Below, piece after piece: positions 46,286 through 56,800 of a stretch of DNA of 64,000 nucleotides. A program made the translations under genes and the position numbers. The notes beneath the pieces were generated by a model. It had not been told where the DNA came from. It saw only the letters and a list, made by a program, of their open reading frames with translations, and did no database searches. The DNA lies in NCBI GenBank assembly GCA_030704615.1, contig CM060732.1:64895053-64959052 (forward strand). The letters are read 5' to 3'. Each line of letters starts with the position of its first letter. The stretch's first letter is position 1. This stretch comes from Takakia lepidozioides (lineage: Eukaryota > Streptophyta > Takakiopsida > Takakiales > Takakiaceae).

Positions 46286-47211
46286 CTAGATTTGTAACAT
46301 AGCACGAACTAGATAGGAACGCAAGTTCCGTGCCCTCTTCCAACATACCATAGGTCTGTCAAAGGACGCTAACTGCGGAACTTTCAAAAAGCCCTCATGA
46401 AGTTTAGGGTTTAGGACTCCCTCAAAGCTTAGAGCTTGAGTATAACGCGAATGCTCAAGTTTCAGAAACAAGGGGGCCCGCTTGCCCGTCAACTTACGAG
46501 TGGACTCTGAAGTCAACAGTGTAGCACATTGTGCATAGTCACAAAGCACAAAACACTCTAAGATAAAAGACTTTGGATAGCCTCGAGCACGCAGTCGTTC
46601 ATAGAACAGTTGCCTGATCTCAAAAAAACCTGCCCGTATGCTCTCCCTCAAAGTGTAACGTCGTAATTCGCCAATGATGAATGCTCGTTTTTGGTGTCGT
46701 GGATGACACGAGGTCCATGGCAAATACTGGTATCTGTTGAGTGCCTTTTGATGACATCTCGAAGATAAAATCCCATGGTTGACAAAATCAACTCCCTTGA
46801 AGAACTGAATATCAAGAATGTCAACCGTAGACTCAGAGATTACCCTTTGAATCCGAATTGTGGGACTAAGAGAATTGTATCCATCGAGCCAAGCCTCCAA
46901 ACTTGCCCGAGATCCTGCCCAAATTCCAAATCCATCATCGATGTATCTCTTGTAGTATAGAGGCCACATGCCTCCTCCAGCACCAGCCAACTCTCTTTCT
47001 AAGCTGCAAAGAAAGAGACAAGCATAAACAACAGCAAAGTTGCTACCCATTGCCGTGCCTCGGATCTGATGCCAATAGCTTGAACCAAATTGAAGATAGT
47101 TATTCTCCAACACCATGCGAGAAAGACTCAGGACGAATCTTTCAAACCGAGGTGACTTGAACTTGCCGGCAATCATCTCCTTCAATCGTCGAAGCCCGTC
47201 CCCAGTAGGAA
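46286..47211 (-). pseudogene. Penelope-like element reverse transcriptase, 5' truncated
   Basis: About 308 codons. Motifs in order: IPTGDGLRRL (just after RT motif A, so the first catalytic Asp is missing), QIRGTAMGSNFAVVYACLF (PLE-type motif B), YYKRYIDDGFGIW (motif C, catalytic DD kept), DILDIQFFK, SCHPRHQKRAFIIGELRR and the thumb-end signature RARNLRSYLVRAML before the stop. No GIY-YIG endonuclease follows. That fits an Athena-like element or the Chlamys type with an N-terminal endonuclease; the truncation removes the region that would decide. The ORF is in frame with the Ty3 integrase of element E through a short homology at TACTGGTAG. Confidence 0.88.
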
Positions 47212-48387
47212 TACTGGTAGTCTCTTCTCCAAAATGACCTCCAGCCACTCCTTTATGAACTTCCTTCAAAACTTTATTTACTTCATGGTGGTACAAGCAT
47301 CGTTTTAGTACTCCATCAGGTCCTAGCTTATACATTCTGCTTCCTACCATAGTATAAGGTAAAGATTTGATAGCGATTCTCTTCCTTTGCTCCTTACCAT
47401 AACTAGGTGGGCACTGACCATGAGCAAGGTAGTATCTGATTGGCCACTGCCAATCTAACCATTCATCTGCACTTCCCTGCATCTCCACTGCAAATAGACT
47501 CGCATCTGGTAATTGATCATCTATTCCTGTGGCTGGTTCTCCTGTTGATAACCGTGACAAGTGATCCGCCACAAGATGCAATCTCTCAGGCTTGTAAACA
47601 ACCTCGAACTCAAACTCGTGCAAGATTATCAACCATCTTGCTATCCTTCCGCTTATCAGAGGTTTGTTTACCAGGTATATCAGAGCATGGTGATCCACAT
47701 AGAACATAAACTTCTTGCCCAGCAGTAATGCCTGAATTTCTTCACTGCATAGATCATTGCCAATGCTTCTCTTTCCGTTGTGCTATAGTTCCTTTCAGCA
47801 CTGTTCATCAACCTGCTAGCATAGTACACAGGTGAATCTATATTTCCTGTAACATTCTGGGCTAACACCGCTCCCAACGCTTCTCCTGATGCATCGCAGT
47901 GAACATGAAATACTACATGCCAGTGAGGGTTAATCAGCACAGGTGTAGTTGTTACTGACAGTGTAAGTTCCTCAAACGCCTGTTGACATTCAATTGTCCA
48001 GGCAAACACTGCATCTTTCTTCAGTAGCTTGCTCAATGGTGCTGCTATTTGGGCATACCTTTTGACAAATCTTCTATAATAACTGGTTTGCCCAAGGAAT
48101 CTCCTTAGACTCTTAACATTCACTGGTGGTAGAGAGGCTTTAATGGCCTCTGTCTTCCTGGGATCCACAAGAAGTCCCTTCTTACACACAATGTGTCCCA
48201 GAAGCACCCCTAAGTTCACACAGAAAGTACACTTCTCTGGATTCAGGCCCAGACCTCTCATCCTGCATCTGGCCAAACTTAACTCCAACCCTAAATTTAT
48301 GCAAGTGTTCATTCTTAGAGCTATACACACTGAAATCATCCAAGAACACCTACATGAAATCATCCAGATACTCATGAAAAGATTCAC
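47212..48387 (-). pseudogene. RT end-RNase H-integrase N terminus of element E
   Basis: Subfamily-2 sequence related to D: RT connection from 48387, RNase H, then the integrase zinc-binding region up to GGHFGEETTS, where it joins the Penelope-like RT at 47211/47212. Damage: an insertion near 48290 (GLELSLARC) and a deletion near 47725 (HYCWARSLC). The catalytic core of integrase and all of ORF3 of this element are absent. Confidence 0.83.
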
Positions 48388-50253
48388 TTATCACTCTCTG
48401 AAAGGTCGCTGGTGCATTACAAAGTCCAAAGGGCATGACTTTGTATGCATAACCCCCCCAGTCTGTGATGAAAGCTGTTTTTCCTTGGTCTTCTTCTGCC
48501 ACTTGCACTTGATTATAACCACTGAAGCCATCCATGAATGAGTACATCTCATGGCCTGCCACAGTGTCCAATACTGCTTCTGTGAATGGCAAAGGGAAAG
48601 GATCTTTCTTCGTATAAGCATTCAGCTTCTTGTAGTTCACACATACTCTTAGTTTACCATTCTTCTTGGGAACTATCACAATGGGTGACAACCAAGTTGT
48701 ATACTCTATTGGATATATAAACTTAGCCTCAGCCAACTTCTTTATCTCTTCTCCAACCTTCTGTGCGTAGTTGGGATTCATTCTGTACCTCGCCTGCTTG
48801 ATTGGTACTGACCCTGGTTCCAGTCAATCTTATGCTGACAGACTTCAGGTGGTATCCCTTTTAGATCCTCATAGCTCCAAGCAAATACATCTCTGTATTT
48901 GATGAACAAGCTTTTAGCTTCTTCAAAGAATTCCGGCTCCAAATCAGCTCCTACTTTCACCATCCTCGGTTCCTCTTTAGTTCCCACATTCACTTCCCTC
49001 ACCTGCTCATCAGCTGTGATTGTCCAACCAGTCACCACTTCATCCTGTAAGCTCACAGTGGCTGGTTCCTCTAGGATTTCCATTTCCCTTCTTTCCTCAT
49101 AGAAATGCGATGGGTAAATGCTGGTTTCCTCTTCAGTTGGTGTTGCTGTCACTACACCACAGCAGATACCTCTTAAACAACTTAGGCTTTCCAGCCGCAT
49201 CTCTGCAACCTGCTCCCACTCTGGGTGTGCAGCAAATAGGGTAGCTTCCTGCTCCTCATCCAGTCCTCCTTTCCAGTCATACTCTCTGACTCCTTGAGGT
49301 CTTCTTGTAGCAGGTAATCTACTAGATTTCTTTGTGGTAATTTGTATCTCGTGTATCCCATTATGCACGGTTAGTAACTGAGAATTCCAGTCATGGAATA
49401 CCCTGGCCTGTTTTAGCCACGGATGTCCCAATAATAAGGAGTAAGTCTCCATGACTTCATCCATCTTCAACACAGTTACTGTGATCATAAAGATCATCTT
49501 CTGTATCTGTATCTTAACTCCTCTTATCAATCCCAATGGCTGTACACTTCTTTGATCTGCCATTGTTACTGTAAATGGGGCTGGTTTCATGTTACTTAGA
49601 CCAAGCTTCTTCCTTAATTGGTCTGTCATGATATTTACTCCAGAACCTCCATCTATCAGTACATCAGTTAGTTCTGTGCTTCTAATTCTCAATTGGATTA
49701 CTGGCATAGAATCATCAAAGTCCATGACTGTTTCTCGCCCTTCCGGCTTCACATTATAACTGGTCACCTTGCTGTTCAGGTCTGTGTTTCCTGTCTCCTG
49801 GGCAATTCGATTGATTGCTTGATACAGCCTGTGCCTACAATAAGGTGCCACAGCGAATAGCTGTCCAATGGTAATTTCTGCTTTGGTCTGGCATATTACT
49901 TCAGCCAAAGTCTCTTCATTACTTTGCATGTCTGCATCTTCTTTCTTCCTTTCTTCCTCACTCCCTTCTTCTTCTCCATCAAAATCAGAGAAATCTGCCA
50001 CAGGAATATCAGTACTCTTCTGCATTTCCCTTATAGTATCTGCCACTTCCTTGTGCAGTTCCTTCTCATCTTTCCAAGTCTCTTCATCTTCAGGCATATC
50101 ATTGCCACCTTCATTATCATCTTCTTCCTCTACTACTGGAGGTATTAGTTTGGCTTTACTTCTTGTTACTATCATTGTACTTACTTCTGGTACAACACAT
50201 GGCCTAACCATGTGAGCTGCCACCACTGGGCCCTCATTCACAGGAGCTCTCAT
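48350..50253 (-). pseudogene. Gag end-protease-RT of element E
   Basis: 50253-48778 is open from the gag tail (MRAPVNEGPVVAAHMVRP) through protease (VLIDGGSGVNIM) into RT. It shows that gag and pol lie in one frame without a frameshift signal. A one-base deletion near 48824 (CAGTCAATC versus CAGTTCAATC in D) then shifts the frame; RT continues in 48781-48350 with IVPKKNGKLRVCVNYKKLN and FGLCNAPATFQ. Confidence 0.87.
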
Positions 50254-52214
50254 CTCATTCTGGTGTCTTATCCAGAATGAACAGGCTGCCCTGCGATGTC
50301 CTGGCTGATTACAATAGTAACATAGTTCTTCACCATTGGGTCCTCGCCCTTGGTCTGTTCTTGGATTTTCTATAATCCTGATTCCCGGGCTAGTAATTCC
50401 CCCTTGGATTACCCTGATAGTTGCCTCTGGAATTTCCTTGGTAATTCCCTCTTGAATTACCTCTCCCTTCTATGCCATTGTTATAACCACCAGACCTACC
50501 ATAGTGGTCCTGATCATTGTTTCTTCTTGGCTGGGGCTGCACCTGATGCACCCTTACTTACCTATGTTCTCTTGCAGCTGTCCTTCTGTTGTAGTAACAA
50601 TTCTCAGTAGAATGGTTATCCATTTTACAGATAGTACAGTGTTTCTCCTTCATGTGGCATTCTGTGGTGGTATGGCCTTCATTCTGGCACTTTGCACACC
50701 ATACACCCTTCCTCCAATGTGTTGCAGCCTTTGTGGCATACTTCTTCAAGATTTCTTCCAATCTTTTTTCATAGTTATCCCTCTTCAACTTCTCCTTTCT
50801 CTTACTCTTCCTTTTTAGTTCTTGCTCTTCTTCTTCATCTGACTCATCCTCAGAGTCCTCATCATCCCTTTTCTCTCTCCTGAGCATTCCCAATTGCTCA
50901 ATTCTGTTTGCAGTTTCAAATGCCTCCTCCACTATATTATGGGGTAACATATCCACTTTCTTTTGCAACTCTGGTCTTAGTCCACTCACAAACCAAGTCT
51001 TCTGTAAACTGGGTGTTGGTACTGCAGCCAGCTTTTTCATCATCAATTCCATCTTTTCCATATACTCCTCAACAGTTTCATGCTTCTTTTGCTTTAACTG
51101 TTGTAAACTTCCATACACTTCATTTTCAGTTTTACTTGTCCTGAACCTATTTCGGAATGCTGTATTCAAGCCATTCCAGGTTAGGAAATGATTATCAGGG
51201 AATCTTGCATACCATTCACTTGCTTTCTTGATAAGTGAACAAGGAAACAATCTCATCTTGGCATCATCGCCATTCTCATTGTTCACTATACACATGTGCT
51301 CAAATTGGCTAATGTGTACATCGGGATCCCCTTTTCCTGAATATATTGGAAAGGGTGGTTTTTCCCGTGTTGGTTGTAACGCCATCTGTGGCCCTACCTT
51401 CTGCCCACTGACAGGTGCTGGCACCCTTGCTGGTGCTGGTCCTTCTGGACCTGTTGTTTTTGTGGTGGATCTTCCACCAAGTGGTGGCCCTTGAGCACTC
51501 CCTGCTTCCGGCCCCACGATATTCACAGTATTCCCAGCTTCAGTTGCACTACTTCCCACACTCCCTCTCCCCCAGAGCCAGATCCAGGCAGCCTGCCTGA
51601 TCCCCCTGAGCCGACACCTTCGTTGGCCTGTGATCCAAGTGCTCCACTTGATCCAGGTCCAACGGGTTGGGATGTCCTGGTTGTAGTCTCAACCTCAGCT
51701 GTTGGGTCTACTTCTTCATATTCTTCCTCTTCCAATTTCTTCTCTCTGTTTTCATCCTCCAAGTTCTGCCCTTGGGTTCTTCTTCACTCATGTAACTCAA
51801 CTGTAATGGTGTTGGAGAGTCTGAACTCTCCGTTGGCTCTGCCACATCCTCTTCTCCTTCTTCACCTTCCGCTTCAGAAACTGGAGTTCCTGCTTTAGGT
51901 GTTCCATGCCAACTCTTATCAAAGATTTCTGTCAAATCTTTTATCGAGGGATGTACCTCAGATCTTTCACCTCGTGATTGATCTTCTTCCTGTACCAATT
52001 CCCTTAATCTTTCTTGCAAAGAAACAGAAGGAATGGCATCCAACTCTAGTTCTTCTGGTATGGGTGATGTACTCTTTGATCTTAATGGTGTGAGAGGTCC
52101 AGATGATTCCCCTATGTCTATTCCTCTCTCCCAAAGATATGGATAATTAGCTTTCAGATAGCTTTCTCTTTTTGCTGAATATCTCTGGCGTTTAGCTTCT
52201 CTTTCATCACTCAT
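50254..52214 (-). pseudogene. Gag of element E
   Basis: Start MSDEREAKRQRY at 52214. N-terminal part to 51708, frameshift near 51775, capsid-like domain and the first two CCHC clusters in 51559-50558. A stop near 50557 and a 3- to 5-base loss near 50370 interrupt the Gly/Asn/Arg-rich linker before the third cluster. Very similar to gag of D. Confidence 0.86.
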
Positions 52215-52235
52215 GTCCCATGTCTTTCATTTCTT

Positions 52236-52931
52236 TTAATGTGGCAATAACCAAAACTCTCTTCTGTAATATCTCTCGTATATGCCTGGGTTTCTTTCAA
52301 GCTTCAATGCACCCTTGGCTATACTTGAAGTCTCCGTTATCATATAACCATATGGCAAACAAGTCTGGAAAGCTGTTCTTGGTGTGAGTTTGATCCACAA
52401 AATATCCTTTGGAATCCAATTCTTTACCAGTACAAGCTCTTCATGCATATGAGTATAAACATTCACTTTTCTTTCCTCCTAGCCTTCAAACTCTACTCGC
52501 TTAATGGATAGCAATGCTATCACATAAACCAACGTTGGTAACCAACGTGCTCTTCCTCTACAGGCTACCTGATAAATCTTTATCACTCCTTTCTCCAGAC
52601 CCCATTCCGGATCAGCATCATGCACTCGCTTAAGAATATTTTCTTTACAACCGTCTGGCAATTCCAAGAACCTTTGAAAGAACTGTTTGGACAATCTTTC
52701 TTCCTTCGTTCCACAGGGAATTTGATTCACTTCAAATTCTTTAATGGTCCAACCATCATGATCCCACCAGATGCCTGTCACATCTGGTTGTTCATTACTC
52801 AGTTCCCGAGTATGGTCGCCAAATGTCGCGCGGCTTTTACTCACCCATCCCTTCGCTATCCGAGGCGGAAACTCCAAGATAGAAGAGTTGGAAATCTCTA
52901 AGTACTCAGCCCGCGCTGAACAATCAGTCAT
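52236..52931 (-). pseudogene. ORF0 of element E (one stop)
   Basis: Starts in the LTR at 52931 and reads through the LTR end and PBS for 150 codons. It meets TAG at 52479-52481, where D has TGG (VEFEGWEERK), then stays open to 52236. Otherwise it is colinear with ORF0 of D over its full length. Confidence 0.75.
52804..52821 (-). other. Primer binding site of element E
   Basis: TGGCGACCATACTCGGGA, one change from B and D, two bases from the LTR. Confidence 0.68.
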
Positions 52932-53843
52932 GACCTACAGCTAGTGTATCATGGGGGTGTTTCCTATTTGTTTCCCTTTTCGCATTCATGTTAGCTACCT
53001 TACCATTGATAATTAAGTATCAGTTTGCTTCATCAATCTATCGGATTCCATCAACTCATCCATTCATTCCACAGCTTCACTCAGATCTCTCTACACAGTG
53101 TGATTGTATCGTATAAGTATCAAATTATGATTTATCAGGTATCAGGCCGAAGCCATTGTGTCTCTAATCTGCTCTACTATATCACTATCGCTTTGCATAT
53201 AACAAGCATCTACTAATCCTCTTTCCTCCTTCACCATGCTCTCCATCTTTGCTTCCGATCTTGCTCTCCGCCCGATCTCCTCTCATGCATGACCCAGAAG
53301 TGCTACCAAGAATAATGATCCCCCTTCTCAGTCCTTGCTTCTCCCTTTATCTTCCTACCCGTGGCTCTAACCGTTTCCCTTACTAACCGTCGTTCGTGAA
53401 CTAACATGTTCCATTTGCAGGTGTTGTTCCCCACAGTCGTTCCCTGTCCTGCTCTCCGTTCCTTATGGTCATGACAGCTGTGTCAAGCTGTGACTGGCTG
53501 TGTGAAACTGTGACGGGCTGTGACTGGCTGTGCGACTGTGTTTGGCTGTGTCGGGCTGTGACTGGCTGTGTGGCTGTGTCGGCTGTGACGGGCTGTGTTG
53601 GCTGTGATGGCTGTGTCGGGCTGTGACGAGCTGTGCTGACTGTGTCTGGCTGTGTCGGCTGTGACGGGCTGTGTTGGCTGTGTCGGCTGTGATGAGCTGT
53701 GTTGGCTGTGACGGGCTGTGTAACCCCCCTCTACAGTGCGCTGCTGTCACCCCTAAGGCTCCTATTGGTCTCAGTCTGTGCAAAAATTAAGGGTACCCTA
53801 CAGATCCCGTATAAGTGTCTAAGTCCCAGACAGTCCTCTAACA
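52824..53843 (-). mobile_element. 5' LTR of element E
   Basis: 1,020 bp, subfamily 2, with minisatellite at about 53467-53720. Its outer end TGTTAGAGG abuts host exon sequence at 53844. No matching target duplication (CTTCT) beside another LTR is found, because the 3' half of E is gone. Confidence 0.9.
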
Positions 53844-56800
53844 CTTCTTTCCCTTCTGCGGCGTTCCCTGAGCATCAGGCTCCTTGGCAGCCAATGTTGC
53901 TATGTTTCGTTGGTACTCTTCGTCAGTCAAAGGCGCCAGCATCTCAGCGTTATTGTTCAAGTATTTCATATGCTGTTCTTGAAAGGTCGTGTGCTCCAGT
54001 GGGCAGTCAAGGTACCACCCACAGTCTCTGAAGTGAGAAGGACTCCAGTCCTTCAATATCCCTGCAGTATACATGGTTGGATCGTTTGCAGGGTCCGACC
54101 ACATGTCAAGATAGTCGGGAATTCCGCCCAGGTGATTTCCTTCCATAAGCACATATTTCGTGTACCTGAAAAAAGGAGATAAATCCCAACCCACAAAAGC
54201 GCTCAGTGAGTAAGATGCAAGTAGAACAGAATGAAAAAAACATAGATTGAAATGGCTCTGAGAACTGCTCCAAGGACCTTTCAGGACCACACTACTGCTC
54301 CAGATGTGAATGTCGTCAACGCCATTCAAAACATTCCATTCAATGATACAGTAAATACACCCTAATCCAGGTGAATGCAAATTATCGTTTAGGAATGACC
54401 CAGACATAGAAGTGAATGTCGTCAACGACATTCACTAATGAAGCCTAATTATTCCCTAAATGAAGCAAAATCACAGGATGGAAATCATAAAATCGAGTAA
54501 GGAACCCTCCAGGAAAACTCAATGCACATTCATAACGAACATATCACTGAGGACCTCACAACATCACTGTATGTGAATGGCGTTAACGCCATTCACAAAA
54601 ATACCAAAAAGAAACCAATTACTTAGTTCCCAATCCATGTAAATTCAAATTGTCGCTGTTGAATAATACAGACACAGAAGTGAATGTCGTCAACGACATT
54701 CACTTTGGATTTCTCATAACAGAGCTTATCAAGCCTCCAGATTCCTCGCAAGAGGCAAAAACAATGCAGAACAATTGAATGTCTGCATTGACATCCAGCA
54801 AAATGAAGTGAGGAACCCTCACTGTAACCTCTATGGACATTACAAAACTTTACATAACTCTGAGGACCTCTCAACAACTCCGTATGTGAATGTCGTCAAC
54901 GCCATTCAAGGACATTATCAATTCTAATCAGGGACACTATAATTACACCCTTAGATCCTAACCAGGTGAATTCATATACTCGCTTAAGAATGACTCAGAC
55001 AAAGAAGTGAATGTCGTCAACGACATTCAATCTGGATCTATGATTGCATTCCTTATGAAGCCACATTTTTTCCCAAAAAACAGTAGAGTTTCAAGTATGA
55101 CATTGCACCTGTACACAACTCGCATCATGGCCCACTCTCCTCCAACCTGACTGTCAAAGTTGTTGGACCGTAAAATGTTACCATCTTTGGAGAACTCCCG
55201 GAAAAAACAGTATCTCCAGGTGAGACCTCTCTACTTCCTTATGTATGCCTCCAATGACATTTGGGGAGGGAAACAATCGAAATGTTCAGGTCCTTCAAAG
55301 TCTGATCCAGCACAATGACGGCGCGCTTTTCGAGCTGCAAATAGTATATTTGTCAGAATTGCAAATAAGATACTCATCACATACTTGAAGAGAAGAAAAC
55401 AGCATGTTTGAATACACACCTGACTCCAAAATGTAGCCTTGTGGAGCCAGTTATCAAACACCAAATCACTGATTCCTTCCACCTTTGTGCCAGGCTGTAT
55501 GGTGCTCTTTGGGAACTGATTCAAGTCCTTTACTGTTTGATCTGAGTTCCATATCTCCAGCCACCTTATTTTTGTTTGTGGGTCGACCATCGATATGGCC
55601 AGCCGGTGCAATTTCTCCTGCTGCATCTCCGGATGCACATGCTTGTCATAGTGTGTTTTGATCTGCTGAAGGAACTCAGGACCAAGTCCAAGATCTACTA
55701 TTCTAAGCAGCTTTCCGAAGGCGGACATCAATTTGGTTCTTTGCATTTCAAACTCCTTCTTTATTGCAGCTTCCACACCCTTTGATGTCCTTAGTTCTTC
55801 TGGTGTAGTGCGGTAATATTCGGATTTTCCCTTCTCAGCTGCCTCTGCTAGTTCTTGCTGCATTGATTCAAGTAGTGATTAGCTCCGAAGGGACTACAAA
55901 CATGTATTCGAAAAGTAAACAGAGTACAGACTCGGGCTTACCGCATACATGTACTCCAGAAACGCCTCTCGTGTCAAAGAATACCAAGTGCCTGCAGCTC
56001 TTTCTGTTTCGCATTTCTTGATGATATTGGGTGGTAGTACTGTCCGAAAATCATCCAGCTTCATCAGACCAATCCTCTGAATTCGGAATAGTGTGTGAAC
56101 CAAGCTTGTTGTCACATGCGATTTCTCTGTCGATCTGCAAAAACATTGGAAACATTGCATTCCTTAATACTGTTTTTTGAGGATTAATAAGACACTACAG
56201 AGGGAATGAAATCTCTTGGATGACTTACTTGTTCACGTCGTGCATAGCTGTAAGAAGCCTAGCGATGTCGTTTCCAGGATCCAAAACCATTGCCTCCACA
56301 GCAACATGCTTGTCTTTGTCTTTCGCATGGTGTTTCTGAATGTATCCCATCCATGCCAGCAATCGGTGGTTGTCGTCCCAGACGTAGAACATGTGGTTGC
56401 AGAATTGCTGGGTGTTCTTTCCCAGCATGAGGCCCAGCTTGAACTCCTCATTGGCATCTTTCCAGCACTCATCCCAGTTATCACTGATCTCTGGAGACAC
56501 TAATGTACTTTTCCCATTTATATCCGTCAGTGACACATAAAAAACTTGTGCACCAAGTCTATATCCATGCACAAAATCACTCTCCAATTTTGTTATGTCA
56601 TGGGAAAGAGGTGGACGCACAACAGGCATTGATATCATCCGGCACAGAGGGATGTCCAGACGCCCTCCAGATACGAGCATGTCCCTTATAACCTCCTGAG
56701 AGTTTACCTTCTGGAATGACATGAGTTCTTTCACCTTGTCAAGGTAGTGCACTTCAGATTCATCTGCTTCATCTGTATTCTCTGAGCTTTTTGCGGACTC

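Larger units (their letters stand above)
54250..55075. repeat. About 300-bp tandem repeat, three diverged units, in intron 5
   Basis: Three successive units (about 54250-54520, 54525-54830, 54835-55075). Each has a GAGGACCT or CAAGGACCTTTC block, a first palindrome, a segment like CCAGGTGAATTCATATACTCGC, an ACAGACACAGAAG-type block and a second palindrome. Similarity is imperfect but the order is kept. Confidence 0.7.

Noticed and set aside
46395-46415. TTTAGGGTTTAGG-like text inside the Penelope ORF as a telomere tag.
   Set aside because: It is coding sequence of the RT C-terminal part and under two repeat units long.
53469-53783. His/Ser/Gln-rich ORFs of 75-104 codons in U3 of several LTRs (also 26817-27044 and 40077-40388).
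   Set aside because: The GCTGTG array has no stop in any sense-strand frame, so open frames arise automatically; no separate evidence of coding.
55231-55419. Extension of exon 4 through ARKARRHCAG to a TAG as the gene end.
   Set aside because: The coding-like frame resumes right after the TAG in the same phase and splices on to exon 6; a GT-AG intron here gives a consistent model.
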